Of a stretch of DNA of 64,000 bases, positions 38,039 through 49,095 are shown piece by piece; positions within the stretch are counted from its first letter, which is position 1; the number at the start of each line of letters is the position of its first letter. The position numbers and the translations under genes are program-made. This DNA comes from Acinetobacter sp. WCHA45 (lineage in GTDB: Bacteria; Pseudomonadota; Gammaproteobacteria; Pseudomonadales; Moraxellaceae), in contig NZ_CP028561.1 of NCBI RefSeq assembly GCF_002165255.2, positions 806,001-870,000 of the forward strand, read 5' to 3'. The notes under the pieces were generated by a model that worked only from the letters and a program-made list of their open reading frames with translations, searched no databases and was not told the DNA's origin.

Positions 38039-39868
38039 TTAAGCAGATTTAACAGCTGCTAATAATTCATTTTGACGATCTTTAAGTGCTTGTGGTAAAC
38101 GATCACCTAGTTTAGTAAATAACTCAGTGTGGCTTTCAAGCTCTTTGATCCATTGGTCTTTGTCTTGTGCTGTAACAGTTTCGAATTGTTCTTTAGAGAA
38201 GTCGATACCTGTCCAGTTCAACTGTTCGTAAGTTGGAACATAACCGATTGGTGTTTCAGTCGCTTCAGCACGACCTTCACAACGATCAATAATCCACTCA
38301 AGAACACGCATGTTTTGACCGAAACCAGGCCATACGAAGTTGCCTTCAGCATCACGACGGAACCAGTTTACATTGAAGATTTTTGGTAATTTGTTACCAG
38401 CAGCTTCTGCTTTAGCGCCAACTTCTTGACCAAGTTGTAACCAGTGACCGAAGTAATCAGCCATGTTATAACCAGCGAAAGGAAGCATTGCAAATGGGTC
38501 ACGGCGAACAATACCTTGTTGACCAACAGCAGCAGCAGTTGTTTCTGAACCCATTGTTGCAGCTTTATAAACGCCATCAACCCAGTCAAAAGCTTCAGTT
38601 ACTAAAGGTACTGTATCTGCACGACGACCACCGAAGATGAATGCAGAGATTGGTACACCTGCTGGATTTTCCCAGTCAGCATCAATAGAAGGGCATTGAC
38701 CAGCTGAAACTGTAAAGCGAGCATTTGGATGAGCCGCTTTTTCACCTTCAACGTGAGGCTGACCTTTCCAGTTGGTTAAGTTTGCTGGAACTTCTTTAGA
38801 AAGACCTTCCCACCAAATTTCACCGTTATCTGTTACAGCAACGTTCGTATAGATAACATCTTTAGTTAATGTCGCCATACAGTTCGGGTTGGTTTTGGTA
38901 TTTGTACCAGGTGCAACACCGAAGAAACCCGCTTCTGGATTGATTGCGTATAAACGACCATCTTCACCTGGTTTGATCCAAGCAATATCGTCACCTACAG
39001 TTTCAATCTTCCAACCTTCATAACCTGCTGGTGGAATCAACATAGCAAAATTGGTTTTACCACACGCAGAAGGGAATGCCGCAGCGATGTAGTGTTTTTC
39101 ACCTTGTGGATTGGTTACGCCTAAAATAAGCATGTGCTCAGCTAACCAACCTTGCTCACGACCCATTGCAGAAGCAATACGTAAAGCTAGGCATTTTTTA
39201 CCAAGTAAAGCATTACCACCATAACCAGAACCGTAAGACCAGATTTCACGAGTTTCTGGGTAATGAACAATGTATTTTTCATTGTTACATGGCCAAGCGA
39301 CATCTTTTTGACCATCTTTCAATGGAGCAGCAACCGTATGAACACATGGGATAAACTCACCATCTGTACCTAATACGTCATAAACTGCTTTACCCATACG
39401 CGCCATTTTTGTCATGCTGACAGCAACGTAAGGTGAATCTGTTAATTCGATACCGATGTGTGCAATATGGCTTCCTAAAGGACCCATAGAGAAAGGAACG
39501 ACGTACATGGTACGACCTTCCATTGCGCCATCAAATAAGCCGTTTAATTTCGCACGCATTTCAGCAGGCGCAACCCAGTTGTTTGTTGCACCAGCATCTT
39601 CTTGATTTTCAGAGCAGATATATGTGCGATCTTCAACACGAGCAACATCAGAAGGGTCAGAATTTGCAAGATAAGAACCAGGATGTTTTTCTTGGTTAAG
39701 TTGTTGCATGGTGCCGTTAGCGATCATCAAGTCGATCAGACGTTGATATTCTTCCGCGCTTCCGTCACACCATTCGATTTTTGCTGGTTTGGTTAATTTT
39801 GCAATTTCTTCCACCCATGCAATAAGCTTAGGGTGACGAACGAATTCTGGTGCGTTCACTTGGGTCAT
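38039..39868 (-). CDS. pckG: Phosphoenolpyruvate carboxykinase (GTP)
   Basis: 609 residues. [18 protein letters not shown] contains the kinase P-loop and the active cysteine of GTP-type PEPCK, and [19 protein letters not shown] and [13 protein letters not shown] are also diagnostic. It converts oxaloacetate to phosphoenolpyruvate, the entry step of gluconeogenesis from acids. Confidence 0.97.
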   Translation of the reverse strand: MTQVNAPEFVRHPKLIAWVEEIAKLTKPAKIEWCDGSAEEYQRLIDLMIANGTMQQLNQEKHPGSYLANSDPSDVARVEDRTYICSENQEDAGATNNWVAPAEMRAKLNGLFDGAMEGRTMYVVPFSMGPLGSHIAHIGIELTDSPYVAVSMTKMARMGKAVYDVLGTDGEFIPCVHTVAAPLKDGQKDVAWPCNNEKYIVHYPETREIWSYGSGYGGNALLGKKCLALRIASAMGREQGWLAEHMLILGVTNPQGEKHYIAAAFPSACGKTNFAMLIPPAGYEGWKIETVGDDIAWIKPGEDGRLYAINPEAGFFGVAPGTNTKTNPNCMATLTKDVIYTNVAVTDNGEIWWEGLSKEVPANLTNWKGQPHVEGEKAAHPNARFTVSAGQCPSIDADWENPAGVPISAFIFGGRRADTVPLVTEAFDWVDGVYKAATMGSETTAAAVGQQGIVRRDPFAMLPFAGYNMADYFGHWLQLGQEVGAKAEAAGNKLPKIFNVNWFRRDAEGNFVWPGFGQNMRVLEWIIDRCEGRAEATETPIGYVPTYEQLNWTGIDFSKEQFETVTAQDKDQWIKELESHTELFTKLGDRLPQALKDRQNELLAAVKSA

Positions 39869-40264
39869 GGTGATGCCTTTTTAAAGTGTGTACGACGTAC
39901 AATTCTATTCATTGGATGACAATGAAAATAGATGAAGTAAAAAAAGTGGCTGTATTAAAGCATAAAATCGTAAAAAAAATAAGACTACCGTGCTTAATAG
40001 AGTCTTAATCTAAGAGTGTATATTTATGGGTAACGTATTGTTTTTGCGTAAATTGAGTATTTTTTAGTTCTATATGTAATTTTTTTATGTGTATTATTTT
40101 TATTTTAAATTATTATTAAAAACAATTAGATAAATTTGTTTATTTTTTTTGAGAATTATTATTGATAAATTGAATAATGCTCATCCAAAATTTACATAAA
40201 CAAACTTTTAATTGTTGATTTTATAAACAAAAATACTGGTGATTTATCTTTAAGGCTGTTAGGT
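39869..40264. other. Divergent promoter region, nothing else recognised
   Basis: A 396-bp AT-rich gap between divergent pckG and the lipid kinase gene. A short inverted repeat (TAAGACT / AGTCTTA, about 39980-40010) is the only structure I see. Confidence 0.5.
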
Positions 40265-41203
40265 ATGATTCAGAATTTACGGCCCTTGTCCATAATTTAC
40301 AATCAAAAATCTGGCTTTCATGCAGCACAGCAAGAAGACCAGTATGAAGCTCTTATGGCTTTTTGGAGTCAGAAAGGATTTGAAATTCAGGTGTTTGAAT
40401 TAAATTCGCACATGAATTTTGATGAAATGATGAATAATATTTTATCTCGACATCAACAGGAACATGCGCGTGGGGTAGTTGTTGCTGCAGGTGGTGATGG
40501 TACATTAAATGCCGTAGCAAAAAAGTTAATGCATACCAATATTCCAATGGGAATAATGCCCTTAGGTACGTTTAATTATGTTGCACGTGCTTTAGATATT
40601 CCGATTGATGTGGCTCTAGCAGCAGAAGTAATCGCAGTGGGTCAACCGCGCGAAGTTCATGTTGCAACGATTAATGATCAAATTTATTTGAACAATGCCA
40701 GTTTAGGTTTGTATCCTTTATTCATTAAGAAGCGTGAACTTTATAACCAGTATTTAGGGCGCTTTCCATTACATGCTTATACTTCGGCGTTAGATGTGTT
40801 ACTGCGCGAACATAAATCATTAAAACTCGCACTCACGGTTGATGGGAAAAAATATCCTGTAGTTACTCCGTTAATATTCTTTGGTAATAATCAGTTGCAA
40901 TTAGAGGATATGAAATTAAGAGTTGCAGAATGTGCTGCAAAAGGCAAGTTAGCTGGAGTTGTTGTTGCTAAAAGTGACCGAATCAGTTTATTAAAAATGT
41001 TATGGAAACTTGTTCAAGGGGAAATCGATCAAGCATCAGACGTCTATTCTTTTTGTGCCGAACAAATACAGGTTGACTGTAAAAAGGCCAAACTTACTGT
41101 CGCAGTCGATGGGGAATTAGTGGATATGCAACCACCTTTAACGTTCTCAGTAAAAAAATCAGCCTTGAAAGTGATGGTTCCAAATGTTGTTGCACCTATC
41201 TGA
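40265..41203 (+). CDS. YegS/diacylglycerol-kinase-like lipid kinase
   Basis: 312 residues. VVAAGGDGTLNAVAKKLMHT (about residues 76-95) is the DAGK catalytic GGDGT motif, followed by MGIMPLGTFNYVARAL, and the C-terminal beta domain has VAVDGELVDM. Family members phosphorylate lipids such as diacylglycerol or sphingosine; the substrate here is unknown. It overlaps the next gene by 20 bases. Confidence 0.88.
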   Translation: MIQNLRPLSIIYNQKSGFHAAQQEDQYEALMAFWSQKGFEIQVFELNSHMNFDEMMNNILSRHQQEHARGVVVAAGGDGTLNAVAKKLMHTNIPMGIMPLGTFNYVARALDIPIDVALAAEVIAVGQPREVHVATINDQIYLNNASLGLYPLFIKKRELYNQYLGRFPLHAYTSALDVLLREHKSLKLALTVDGKKYPVVTPLIFFGNNQLQLEDMKLRVAECAAKGKLAGVVVAKSDRISLLKMLWKLVQGEIDQASDVYSFCAEQIQVDCKKAKLTVAVDGELVDMQPPLTFSVKKSALKVMVPNVVAPI

Positions 41204-41939
41204 TCTACATTTTGGTACTGAGCGTGAAGAATGTATTCAAGCGATACAACTGTTTTGCCAACAAAAACGCCCAGAGGCAATTATAATCAGTGGTGATTTA
41301 ACCCAGCGTGCGCGTTTTAAGCAATTTTATGATTGCCGTCAGTTTTTAGATTCTTTACATATCCCATATCTTGTTGTGCCGGGTAATCATGATATTCCGC
41401 TTTATCATGTCTGGAAACGCTTCTTCTCTCCATTTGTACGTTACCAAGCGTTTTTTGGCCGTTTAGAGTCTACTTTAGAAACGGAGCATTTTTATATTGT
41501 TGGCATGAATAGTATTCGTCGGAGATACCATACCCGAGGGCATATTTCTCTTGAGCAAATTCATGAAACGGATACCAAGCTGAAAAATGCACCCACAAAT
41601 AAAATAAAATTGGTCACTTTCCATCAGCCTTTTTATACCTTCCCAAATGAGCATGGAGATAAGGATTGTCCTGTGCTTGCTAAAATTGCATTAGAACGTT
41701 GGGGTGAGACAGGGTTGTTTGGTTTATTACATGGGCATCTACACAAAGTTGCTGTTCATGATTTAAATCAAATTTTTCAATTGGGATTCAACCATCCTAT
41801 TTTAGATATTCATGCTGGAACAGCAACTTCAAATCGTTTGCGTTTTGGGTTTTCAAATAGTTTTAACGTGATTTTAGATGACGGAACAATTGAGCATTAT
41901 TGGTTTGATGAAAAACAGAAAATCTTTCTTCGATCATGA
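41184..41939 (+). CDS. Calcineurin-like metallophosphoesterase
   Basis: 251 residues. The metal-binding motifs appear in order: [35 protein letters not shown] and LLHGHLHK. It is a cytoplasmic phosphoesterase of unknown substrate, related to Icc/CpdA-type enzymes. Its ATG lies inside the lipid kinase gene, so the pair is cotranscribed. Confidence 0.9.
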   Translation: MLLHLSDLHFGTEREECIQAIQLFCQQKRPEAIIISGDLTQRARFKQFYDCRQFLDSLHIPYLVVPGNHDIPLYHVWKRFFSPFVRYQAFFGRLESTLETEHFYIVGMNSIRRRYHTRGHISLEQIHETDTKLKNAPTNKIKLVTFHQPFYTFPNEHGDKDCPVLAKIALERWGETGLFGLLHGHLHKVAVHDLNQIFQLGFNHPILDIHAGTATSNRLRFGFSNSFNVILDDGTIEHYWFDEKQKIFLRS

Positions 41940-42016
41940 AATGCTGCTTAATTCGGCAAGATCATGTGATTGTGTTGAAAAAAACATCTTTAAATAGATT
42001 TTTTTTTAATTTCCCC

Positions 42017-42045
42017 CTTGAAGCCATTTTTTTTAACCCCACAAA
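42017..42045 (+). promoter_or_regulatory. Heat-shock (sigma-32-type) promoter of groESL
   Basis: CTTGAA (42017-42022), a 14-bp spacer, and CCCCACAAA (42037-42045) match the sigma-32 consensus CTTGAA / CCCCATNTA. It lies about 80 bases before groES. No CIRCE element is visible. Confidence 0.75.
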
Positions 42046-42127
42046 AGTGGCATATCAAATTTTGTTATGGCGCTTTTGTCTTGTCATAACAATTTATCAA
42101 AAAAGACTAAGTCTGATGGAGTTAAAT

Positions 42128-42418
42128 ATGAGCAACATTCGTCCATTACATGATCGTGTTGTGATTCGTCGCGTAGAAGAAGAAACTAAAACGGCTGGTG
42201 GTATTTTACTTCCAGGTTCTGCTGCTGAGAAACCTTCTCAAGGTGAAATCATTGCAGTGGGTAATGGTCAGATCACTGACAATGGCGTTCGTGCTTTAGA
42301 CGTTAAAGTTGGTGACAAAGTATTGTTCGGTACTTATGCAGGTACAACAGTAAAAGTAAGTGGTGAAGAACTCTTAATTATGAAAGAGTCGGACATCTTA
42401 GCTGTGCTTGAAGGCTAA
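42128..42418 (+). CDS. groES: Co-chaperonin GroES
   Basis: 96 residues from the ATG at 42128. [38 protein letters not shown] (mobile loop) and [11 protein letters not shown] are diagnostic. It caps GroEL. An upstream in-frame extension exists but lacks homology. Confidence 0.98.
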   Translation: MSNIRPLHDRVVIRRVEEETKTAGGILLPGSAAEKPSQGEIIAVGNGQITDNGVRALDVKVGDKVLFGTYAGTTVKVSGEELLIMKESDILAVLEG

Positions 42419-42460
42419 CTCGACACATAACTCAAATTTATTTTCAGATTCAGTATTTAA

Positions 42461-44113
<1,653 letters not shown>

Positions 44114-44138
44114 TTACATCATCTTCCTAGATTAAAAA

Positions 44139-44167
44139 AATCCCTGCTAATGCAGGGATTTTTATTT
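44139..44167 (+). terminator. Rho-independent terminator of groESL
   Basis: AATCCCTGC, TAAT, GCAGGGATT, then Ts. Confidence 0.9.
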
Positions 44168-44419
44168 CTTAATAATAAAATGACATTTTTTGACATACCT
44201 CATTTGGGGTATAGAAATTTTTACAAAAAAGTATAATAATCTACACATTATTTTATTTACGAGAAATTTTAACTATTTCGAAATAAAGGTAAAACTTCTA
44301 TTTGTATTCAAGTGGGGAGAATGTTTTTATTAAATATAAATAGTGTAATTTGTAAATATACTTAAAAATTAAACTCTTAATAAATAGAGTGGTAAAATTA
44401 TTAAACGAGGAGGAGTATC
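44168..44419. other. AT-rich intergenic stretch
   Basis: I see no RNA or gene here. The right end must contain the promoter of the small ORF at 44420, whose ribosome binding site GAGGAGGAG is unusually strong. Confidence 0.45.
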
Positions 44420-44593
44420 TTGTTAAAAACTAAATTAAAAAATGAAAATATAGGTTACGCACTTTATCCAGTAAAAGAGGTGCAAAACCTTTATTCTTGT
44501 AAAATTAGATATGAATCTTTACTAAAAGAATTGGAGCAATTGCAAAAGGAAAATTGGCATTTGAAACAATTACTATTAAGAACGAGTAAATAA
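44420..44593 (+). CDS. Small protein with a leucine-rich helix, TTG start
   Basis: 57 residues from a TTG at 44420, six bases after GAGGAGGAG. It begins LKTKLKNENIGYALYPVKEV after the initiator. The C-terminal half (ESLLKELEQLQKENWHLKQL) is a short amphipathic coiled coil. There is no ATG in frame near the 5' end, so the ribosome binding site decides the start. It is convergent with an HTH regulator and shares a terminator with it. Function unknown; a small DNA- or protein-binding partner is conceivable. Confidence 0.55.
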   Translation: MLKTKLKNENIGYALYPVKEVQNLYSCKIRYESLLKELEQLQKENWHLKQLLLRTSK

Positions 44594-44609
44594 ATTTTTA
44601 CTCGTTCTG
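44581..44609. terminator. Bidirectional terminator
   Basis: AACGAGTAAA / TTTACTCGTT with an AT-rich loop covers the two convergent stops and has A- and T-rich flanks on both sides. Confidence 0.65.
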
Positions 44610-45038
44610 TGATAAAAATTCATTTACGATTTCATAAATTATTTGTTTTTGCTTTGGACTTAATAATCCAATTTTTTTAGGTAGATCGTCTAAGTAAAAC
44701 TGAATTTTTTCATGGTCATTTTTTGTGCGGTTTTTTGGGGTAGGACTTACTTCTCCGAAACGTAACCATTGCGTGGAAATGTCTAGCCACGCAGCCAAAA
44801 TTTGTAATTTATCTTGGTTAGGTATTGCCGTACCTGATAACCAGTTACTCGCAGTTTGCACACTAATAGAATGACCGTTATAGCGTATGTTGAACTCTCG
44901 AGCCAACCAAGTTGGTCTGTTAACAGGCCAGTTCTGCTCTAAAAGCTGTTGTTTCAGTCGTTGACTAAAAGCCTTTTTTTCGTTGATTTCCTGCATCTTA
45001 AGAGCGTTTCTCACCATAACGTATTGATAAATAATCAT
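44598..45038 (-). CDS. HTH transcriptional regulator, phage-repressor-like
   Basis: Up to 146 residues; the ATG at 45017 or at 44996 (MQEINEKKAFSQRLKQQL) may be the true start. The N-terminal HTH contains ARE/FNIRYNGHSISVQTASNW and LSGTAIPNQDKLQILAAWLD, like XRE-type repressors found in proteobacteria. The C-terminal tail is helical with no peptidase motif. It is divergent from the autotransporter gene 372 bases away, so it may regulate it; this is inferred only. Confidence 0.7.
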   Translation of the reverse strand: MIIYQYVMVRNALKMQEINEKKAFSQRLKQQLLEQNWPVNRPTWLAREFNIRYNGHSISVQTASNWLSGTAIPNQDKLQILAAWLDISTQWLRFGEVSPTPKNRTKNDHEKIQFYLDDLPKKIGLLSPKQKQIIYEIVNEFLSQNE

Positions 45039-45311
45039 ATCATTTTATGAGTCAAATTTTGATTTATAAAATTAACCCAATGATAAATTTTATATGGATA
45101 TTTTGTTCTAATCGTAATTTTTTATTACTTTGATTTAATTATTAGTAAAAAGTATGAAGAAAAATGGAATTTTAAATCAAATATTGATTGATAAAAATTT
45201 AAAGTGAAATTAGAATCCGAGATAAGGGGTGTTTAGAGTATGAGCAGTTACTTTTTCATCAACGTGAAAGGCTCTGTCTTTAGACCATTAACTTAAAAAG
45301 TTAAGCAAAAT

Positions 45312-45372
45312 TAACACTAAAAGATTTCTTAGCCTAAACTCCAGATCAATGGTTAGGTACTTTTTAGTGTTA
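45312..45372 (+). promoter_or_regulatory. Long stem-loop in the autotransporter leader
   Basis: TAACACTAAAA (45312-45322) pairs perfectly with TTTTAGTGTTA (45362-45372). Inside, CCTAA (45333) pairs with TTAGG (45353). It ends 37 bases before the ATG and has no following T-run, so a structured 5' leader is more likely than a terminator. The rest of 45039-45409 shows nothing certain. Confidence 0.5.
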
Positions 45373-45409
45373 TTACAAGTTTATACTTCAAAAATAGGAT
45401 GTCTTTTTA

Positions 45410-47812
45410 ATGAAAAAATCTTTTCAATTATCAGCAGTAGCGATTGCAATTGCTGCATCAAGTTCAGCTATAGCTGGTGTTTCAGTTAATGGTAGCCCTT
45501 CATTCGGCACAATTAATACCACAACAGTTTCAATTAATAATTTAGGCACAGGTAATCAAGTACAAACTACGATGGATGATACCGGTTTAACTGTTGATAA
45601 TAAAATTTCAACAATAAATCCAGGTAACCCAGGCACACCAACTAGCTCAAACTCAATTCAATTAGATTTGACAGGAACTCCGAACACCCCTGTTACAAAA
45701 ACTGGAACTGTTACGCAAAAGCTTGAAGGTCAACAGCGGACAGAAACTACACAGGTTTATGATCCAAATAAAGTACAGTTTACTTCTTCTGATGTTATAG
45801 GTGATGAGACTACTAGTATCACTAATATTGAAATTACAGGACAGTATGATGCTAATGGTGTACTTGATGCTAGTAGTGTTTCAGCTACTTCAACACCTCA
45901 AGCTTTACCTGCAAACCCGTTCACTGCTACTTCTACAAATAATCAACAAGAATTGACGCTTGGACGTGAAAATACATCTGAAGATTATCGCTTAAGTATT
46001 ACTAAAACTGATAGTGGTGTTACAAACACAACTACAGTAAGTGCGGCAGGTATATCAACAAATCAAATTACGCTTAATGGTCAAGATTTAGCAACAACAA
46101 TTGCTAATGGTGATGCAGCTACATTAGCTTCAGCAAATACTTATACTGATAATCAGGTTGCAGCTGAAGCAGCAGCTCGTGTTCAGGGTGATGCTGATAC
46201 ATTAGCGGCAGCCAATACTTATACTGATAACCAGATTGCAGTTGAAGCAGCGGCGCGTGTTCAGGGTGATGCTGATACATTGGTGGCAGCTAATACTTAT
46301 ACTGATAATCAGGTTGCAGCTGAAGCAGCAGCTCGTGTTCAGGGTGATGCTGATACATTAGCGGCAGCTAACACGTATACTGATGGTAAAGTTGCAGCAG
46401 AAAAAACAGCTCGCGAAACTGCAGATACCGCAATTCGTAATGATATCGCTACAAAAGTAACTACTAATAGCTTAGAAGTGAATGGTCCTAGTAACTTTAA
46501 TGGTCCTGTAACTGTTAATAATGTTCAATCAAGTGTTGTGAATGCTCAGCCTACTGTAGCCGGTAAAGATATAGTTGTACCTACAGTAAATCAAAATTGG
46601 GCTAATACTACTCAAACGATTACTAGTGATCGAGTAGATTCTCAAGAGCAAACTCGCAATGAAACGAAGCAAGTCTATAATAAAGACTTATTGCAATTCA
46701 GTTCAGCAATTGTAGAAGGGACTTTAGAAACCACTACCTCACAAACTGCAACTGCAACTTATGATGCAAATGGCGTGATTGTTCCTGGTAGTCTACAAGG
46801 TCCTGCCTTAGGACAACCTACTCAAGAATTTAAAGAAAAATCTACTAGCTCAATTCAAGAAATTGCTTTAGGTCGTAAAGATATTCAAGATGATCTTGGT
46901 CTATCTATTACTAAAACAGCTGCTGGTGTAACTAATACATCTTCCCTTACTGCTGCTGGAATTAGCACCACGGGCTCAGTAACAGCTAAAGCTGTTATTG
47001 TAGATGGTAAAAATGTTGCAGACGAATTTACTCGTGTAGACGCAGCTGCAGCAGCTGAAAAAACCCGTGTAAACGGTGAGTTGGCTGCTGCTACGACTGA
47101 CCGTGCTGCGATTCGTACCGAGTTTGCTGCCGCTGATACCGCAATTCGTAGTGAAGCTGCTATTGAAAAAACCCGTGTAAACGGTGAGTTTGCTGCTGCT
47201 ACGACTGACCGTGCTGCGATTCGTACCGAGTTTGCTGCCGCTGATACCGCAATTCGTAGTGAAGCTGCTACTGAAAAAACCCGTGTAAACGGTGAGTTGG
47301 CTGCTGCTACGACTGACCGTGCTGCGATTCGTACCGAGTTTGCTGCCGCTGATACCGCAATTCGTAGTGAAGCTGCTACTGAAAAAACCCGTGTAAACGG
47401 TGAATTTACTCGTGTTGACACAGCGGCTGCAGCAGAAACAGTGCGTGTGAATACTGCTCTAACTACTGAAGCTACTGCTCGAAGTGCTGGTGATGCAGCT
47501 ACTTTAACTGCTGCAAATAATTACACGAACGTTCGTGCAAACCAGTTAAACAGCCGTATTGATGATGTGCAACGTACTGCTTACCGTGGTATTGCAATTT
47601 CATTAGCTGCACAACAAGCAGTACCAAGCATTGGTCCTGGTCAAGTAGCTATATTTGGTGGTGTAGGTCATTATGAAGGTGAAACTGCTGGATCTATTGG
47701 TGTAGTAACTGCGTTTACAGACCGTCTTTCAGCAAGTGGTGCTTTTGGTTTCGCTGGTGGTAATGAGTTTGGTGGTCGTGTAGGTGTTGCTTACGTTTTT
47801 GGCGGTAAGTAA
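45410..47812 (+). CDS. Trimeric autotransporter adhesin-like protein with a YadA anchor
   Basis: 800 residues. The signal peptide (about residues 1-22, ending SSAIA) is followed by a head region with two related blocks (about residues 95-235 and 405-540), each with QVYxxxxxQFSS, TYDANGV, LGRxxxxDDxxLSITK and a VTNT..SAAGIS element. Between and after them lie coiled repeats: a 26-residue unit (ANTYTDNQVAAEAAARVQGD) about three and a half times, and a 36-residue unit (TRVNGELAAATTDRAAIRTE) three times. The last about 70 residues, with SRIDDVQRTAYRGIAISLAA and a GRVGVAYVFGGK end, form the YadA-like membrane anchor. It is a likely surface adhesin; binding partner unknown. Confidence 0.85.
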   Translation: MKKSFQLSAVAIAIAASSSAIAGVSVNGSPSFGTINTTTVSINNLGTGNQVQTTMDDTGLTVDNKISTINPGNPGTPTSSNSIQLDLTGTPNTPVTKTGTVTQKLEGQQRTETTQVYDPNKVQFTSSDVIGDETTSITNIEITGQYDANGVLDASSVSATSTPQALPANPFTATSTNNQQELTLGRENTSEDYRLSITKTDSGVTNTTTVSAAGISTNQITLNGQDLATTIANGDAATLASANTYTDNQVAAEAAARVQGDADTLAAANTYTDNQIAVEAAARVQGDADTLVAANTYTDNQVAAEAAARVQGDADTLAAANTYTDGKVAAEKTARETADTAIRNDIATKVTTNSLEVNGPSNFNGPVTVNNVQSSVVNAQPTVAGKDIVVPTVNQNWANTTQTITSDRVDSQEQTRNETKQVYNKDLLQFSSAIVEGTLETTTSQTATATYDANGVIVPGSLQGPALGQPTQEFKEKSTSSIQEIALGRKDIQDDLGLSITKTAAGVTNTSSLTAAGISTTGSVTAKAVIVDGKNVADEFTRVDAAAAAEKTRVNGELAAATTDRAAIRTEFAAADTAIRSEAAIEKTRVNGEFAAATTDRAAIRTEFAAADTAIRSEAATEKTRVNGELAAATTDRAAIRTEFAAADTAIRSEAATEKTRVNGEFTRVDTAAAAETVRVNTALTTEATARSAGDAATLTAANNYTNVRANQLNSRIDDVQRTAYRGIAISLAAQQAVPSIGPGQVAIFGGVGHYEGETAGSIGVVTAFTDRLSASGAFGFAGGNEFGGRVGVAYVFGGK
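46129..46380 (+). repeat. 78-bp tandem coding repeats in the adhesin
   Basis: The TTATACTGAT motif recurs at 46141, 46219 and 46297, with a variant near 46375, giving a 78-bp (26-codon) period with near-identical DNA. Confidence 0.85.
47063..47386 (+). repeat. 108-bp tandem coding repeats in the adhesin
   Basis: ACCCGTGTAAACGGTGA recurs at 47063, 47171, 47279 and 47387, an exact 108-bp (36-codon) period with three full, almost identical units. Copy-number change by slippage would stay in frame. Confidence 0.9.
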
Positions 47813-48027
47813 TCTTGAACGATTAGTCAAATAAAAATAATAAAGTGAAGAGCTGGGAAGTCTAGCATCCCAGCTCTTTGCTATTAGGTTTTCACCTTTT
47901 AGGTTATTCTTTTCAGCATGAAGAATAGCCTTTTTTGTGTTTATTAAATCCAAAAATCATTTTATAAATTGCCAATTTAGGTCTCGCTAAGGATAATAAG
48001 CACATACAAATCGATGGAAAGAATTGC

Positions 48028-49095
48028 ATGAAAATTATCGCAGATGAAAATTTGGCATTTACCGATTATTTTTTTGCAGATTTTGCTGAAATACAGCATA
48101 AAGCAGGGCGCACCCTGACTCATAATGATGTCCAAGATGCCGATGCACTTTTGGTTCGCTCGGTGACTAAAGTGAATCATGCCTTAATTGATCAGACCAA
48201 GCTTCAATTTGTAGGCAGTGCGACAATTGGTACAGATCATCTTGATATTCAAGCTTTGGAACAGCAGCATATTGCATGGAGTAATGCTGCGGGCTGCAAT
48301 GCGCAAGCCGTTGCTGAATATGTGATTACTGCTTTATTGCATTTGAATATCGACTTATTAGAACAAGAGAGAGCTTTTACATTAGCAATTGTTGGCTTAG
48401 GCAATGTAGGGAGTCGACTCGCAGTGATGGCTCAATTGTTGGACTGGAATGTGATTGGCTATGACCCTTATGTGCAACTCGCTGGCATTGAAAATGTATC
48501 CTTTCAGGAGTTGTTAAAACAGGCTGATGCGATTTCAATTCATGTCCCTTTAACCTTAGCTGGTGATTATCCAACGCAACACTTGTTTAATGATGCTACG
48601 TTTGCTGCAATGAAAGCATCCGCAATTTTGATTAATAGTGCGCGTGGTCCAGTGATTCAACAATCTGCATTGATGAACGATATTAAAAAAAATAATCGTA
48701 AAGTTGTCTTGGATGTCTTTGAGTTTGAACCAGAGATTCCAGCGCAATTGCTGGATTTATTGGCTTTAGCCACCCCACATATTGCAGGGTATAGCCTTGA
48801 AGGTAAAGCGAGAGGAACACAGATGATTTATGAGGCATTTTGCGATAAATTTTCTTATAAAGCCTCAAAGCGTTTTGAGAGTCAATTGCCTCAGGTGGAA
48901 CAATATTTCGGGCAGCAGGATTTAAAAGCTGTGCTTAAACAATATCTTACTCGGATTTACGATATTGCTGAAGATGATAAACAATTAAGAGCTTGTGTTC
49001 AAAATGCTAAAGTTGAACAAAAAGCATTTGATTTACTTCGTAAAAACTATCCTTTACGCCGTGAATGGGCGGCACACGGTGGACCAAAAGCATGA
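48028..49095 (+). CDS. pdxB: Erythronate-4-phosphate dehydrogenase
   Basis: 355 residues. The N-terminus MKIIADENLAFTDYFFADF, the NAD-binding LAIVGLGNVGSRLAVMAQLL, and HIAGYSLEGKARGTQMIYEA match PdxB. It catalyses the second step of the pyridoxal-phosphate pathway. It overlaps epmA by four bases (ATGA). Confidence 0.95.
   Translation: MKIIADENLAFTDYFFADFAEIQHKAGRTLTHNDVQDADALLVRSVTKVNHALIDQTKLQFVGSATIGTDHLDIQALEQQHIAWSNAAGCNAQAVAEYVITALLHLNIDLLEQERAFTLAIVGLGNVGSRLAVMAQLLDWNVIGYDPYVQLAGIENVSFQELLKQADAISIHVPLTLAGDYPTQHLFNDATFAAMKASAILINSARGPVIQQSALMNDIKKNNRKVVLDVFEFEPEIPAQLLDLLALATPHIAGYSLEGKARGTQMIYEAFCDKFSYKASKRFESQLPQVEQYFGQQDLKAVLKQYLTRIYDIAEDDKQLRACVQNAKVEQKAFDLLRKNYPLRREWAAHGGPKA

Noticed and set aside
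42001..42127. N-terminal extension of groES
   Set aside because: The upstream in-frame codons have no homology and overlap the heat-shock promoter; the ATG at 42128 fits the family.
46129..47386. CRISPR-like appearance of regularly spaced repeats
   Set aside because: The repeats are tandem 78-bp and 108-bp coding units in one frame, without unique spacers or cas genes.
46885..47421. 178-codon open frame antisense to the adhesin
   Set aside because: It is the mirror of the 108-bp tandem repeats, whose composition keeps the opposite frame open; it has no ribosome binding site or independent homology.
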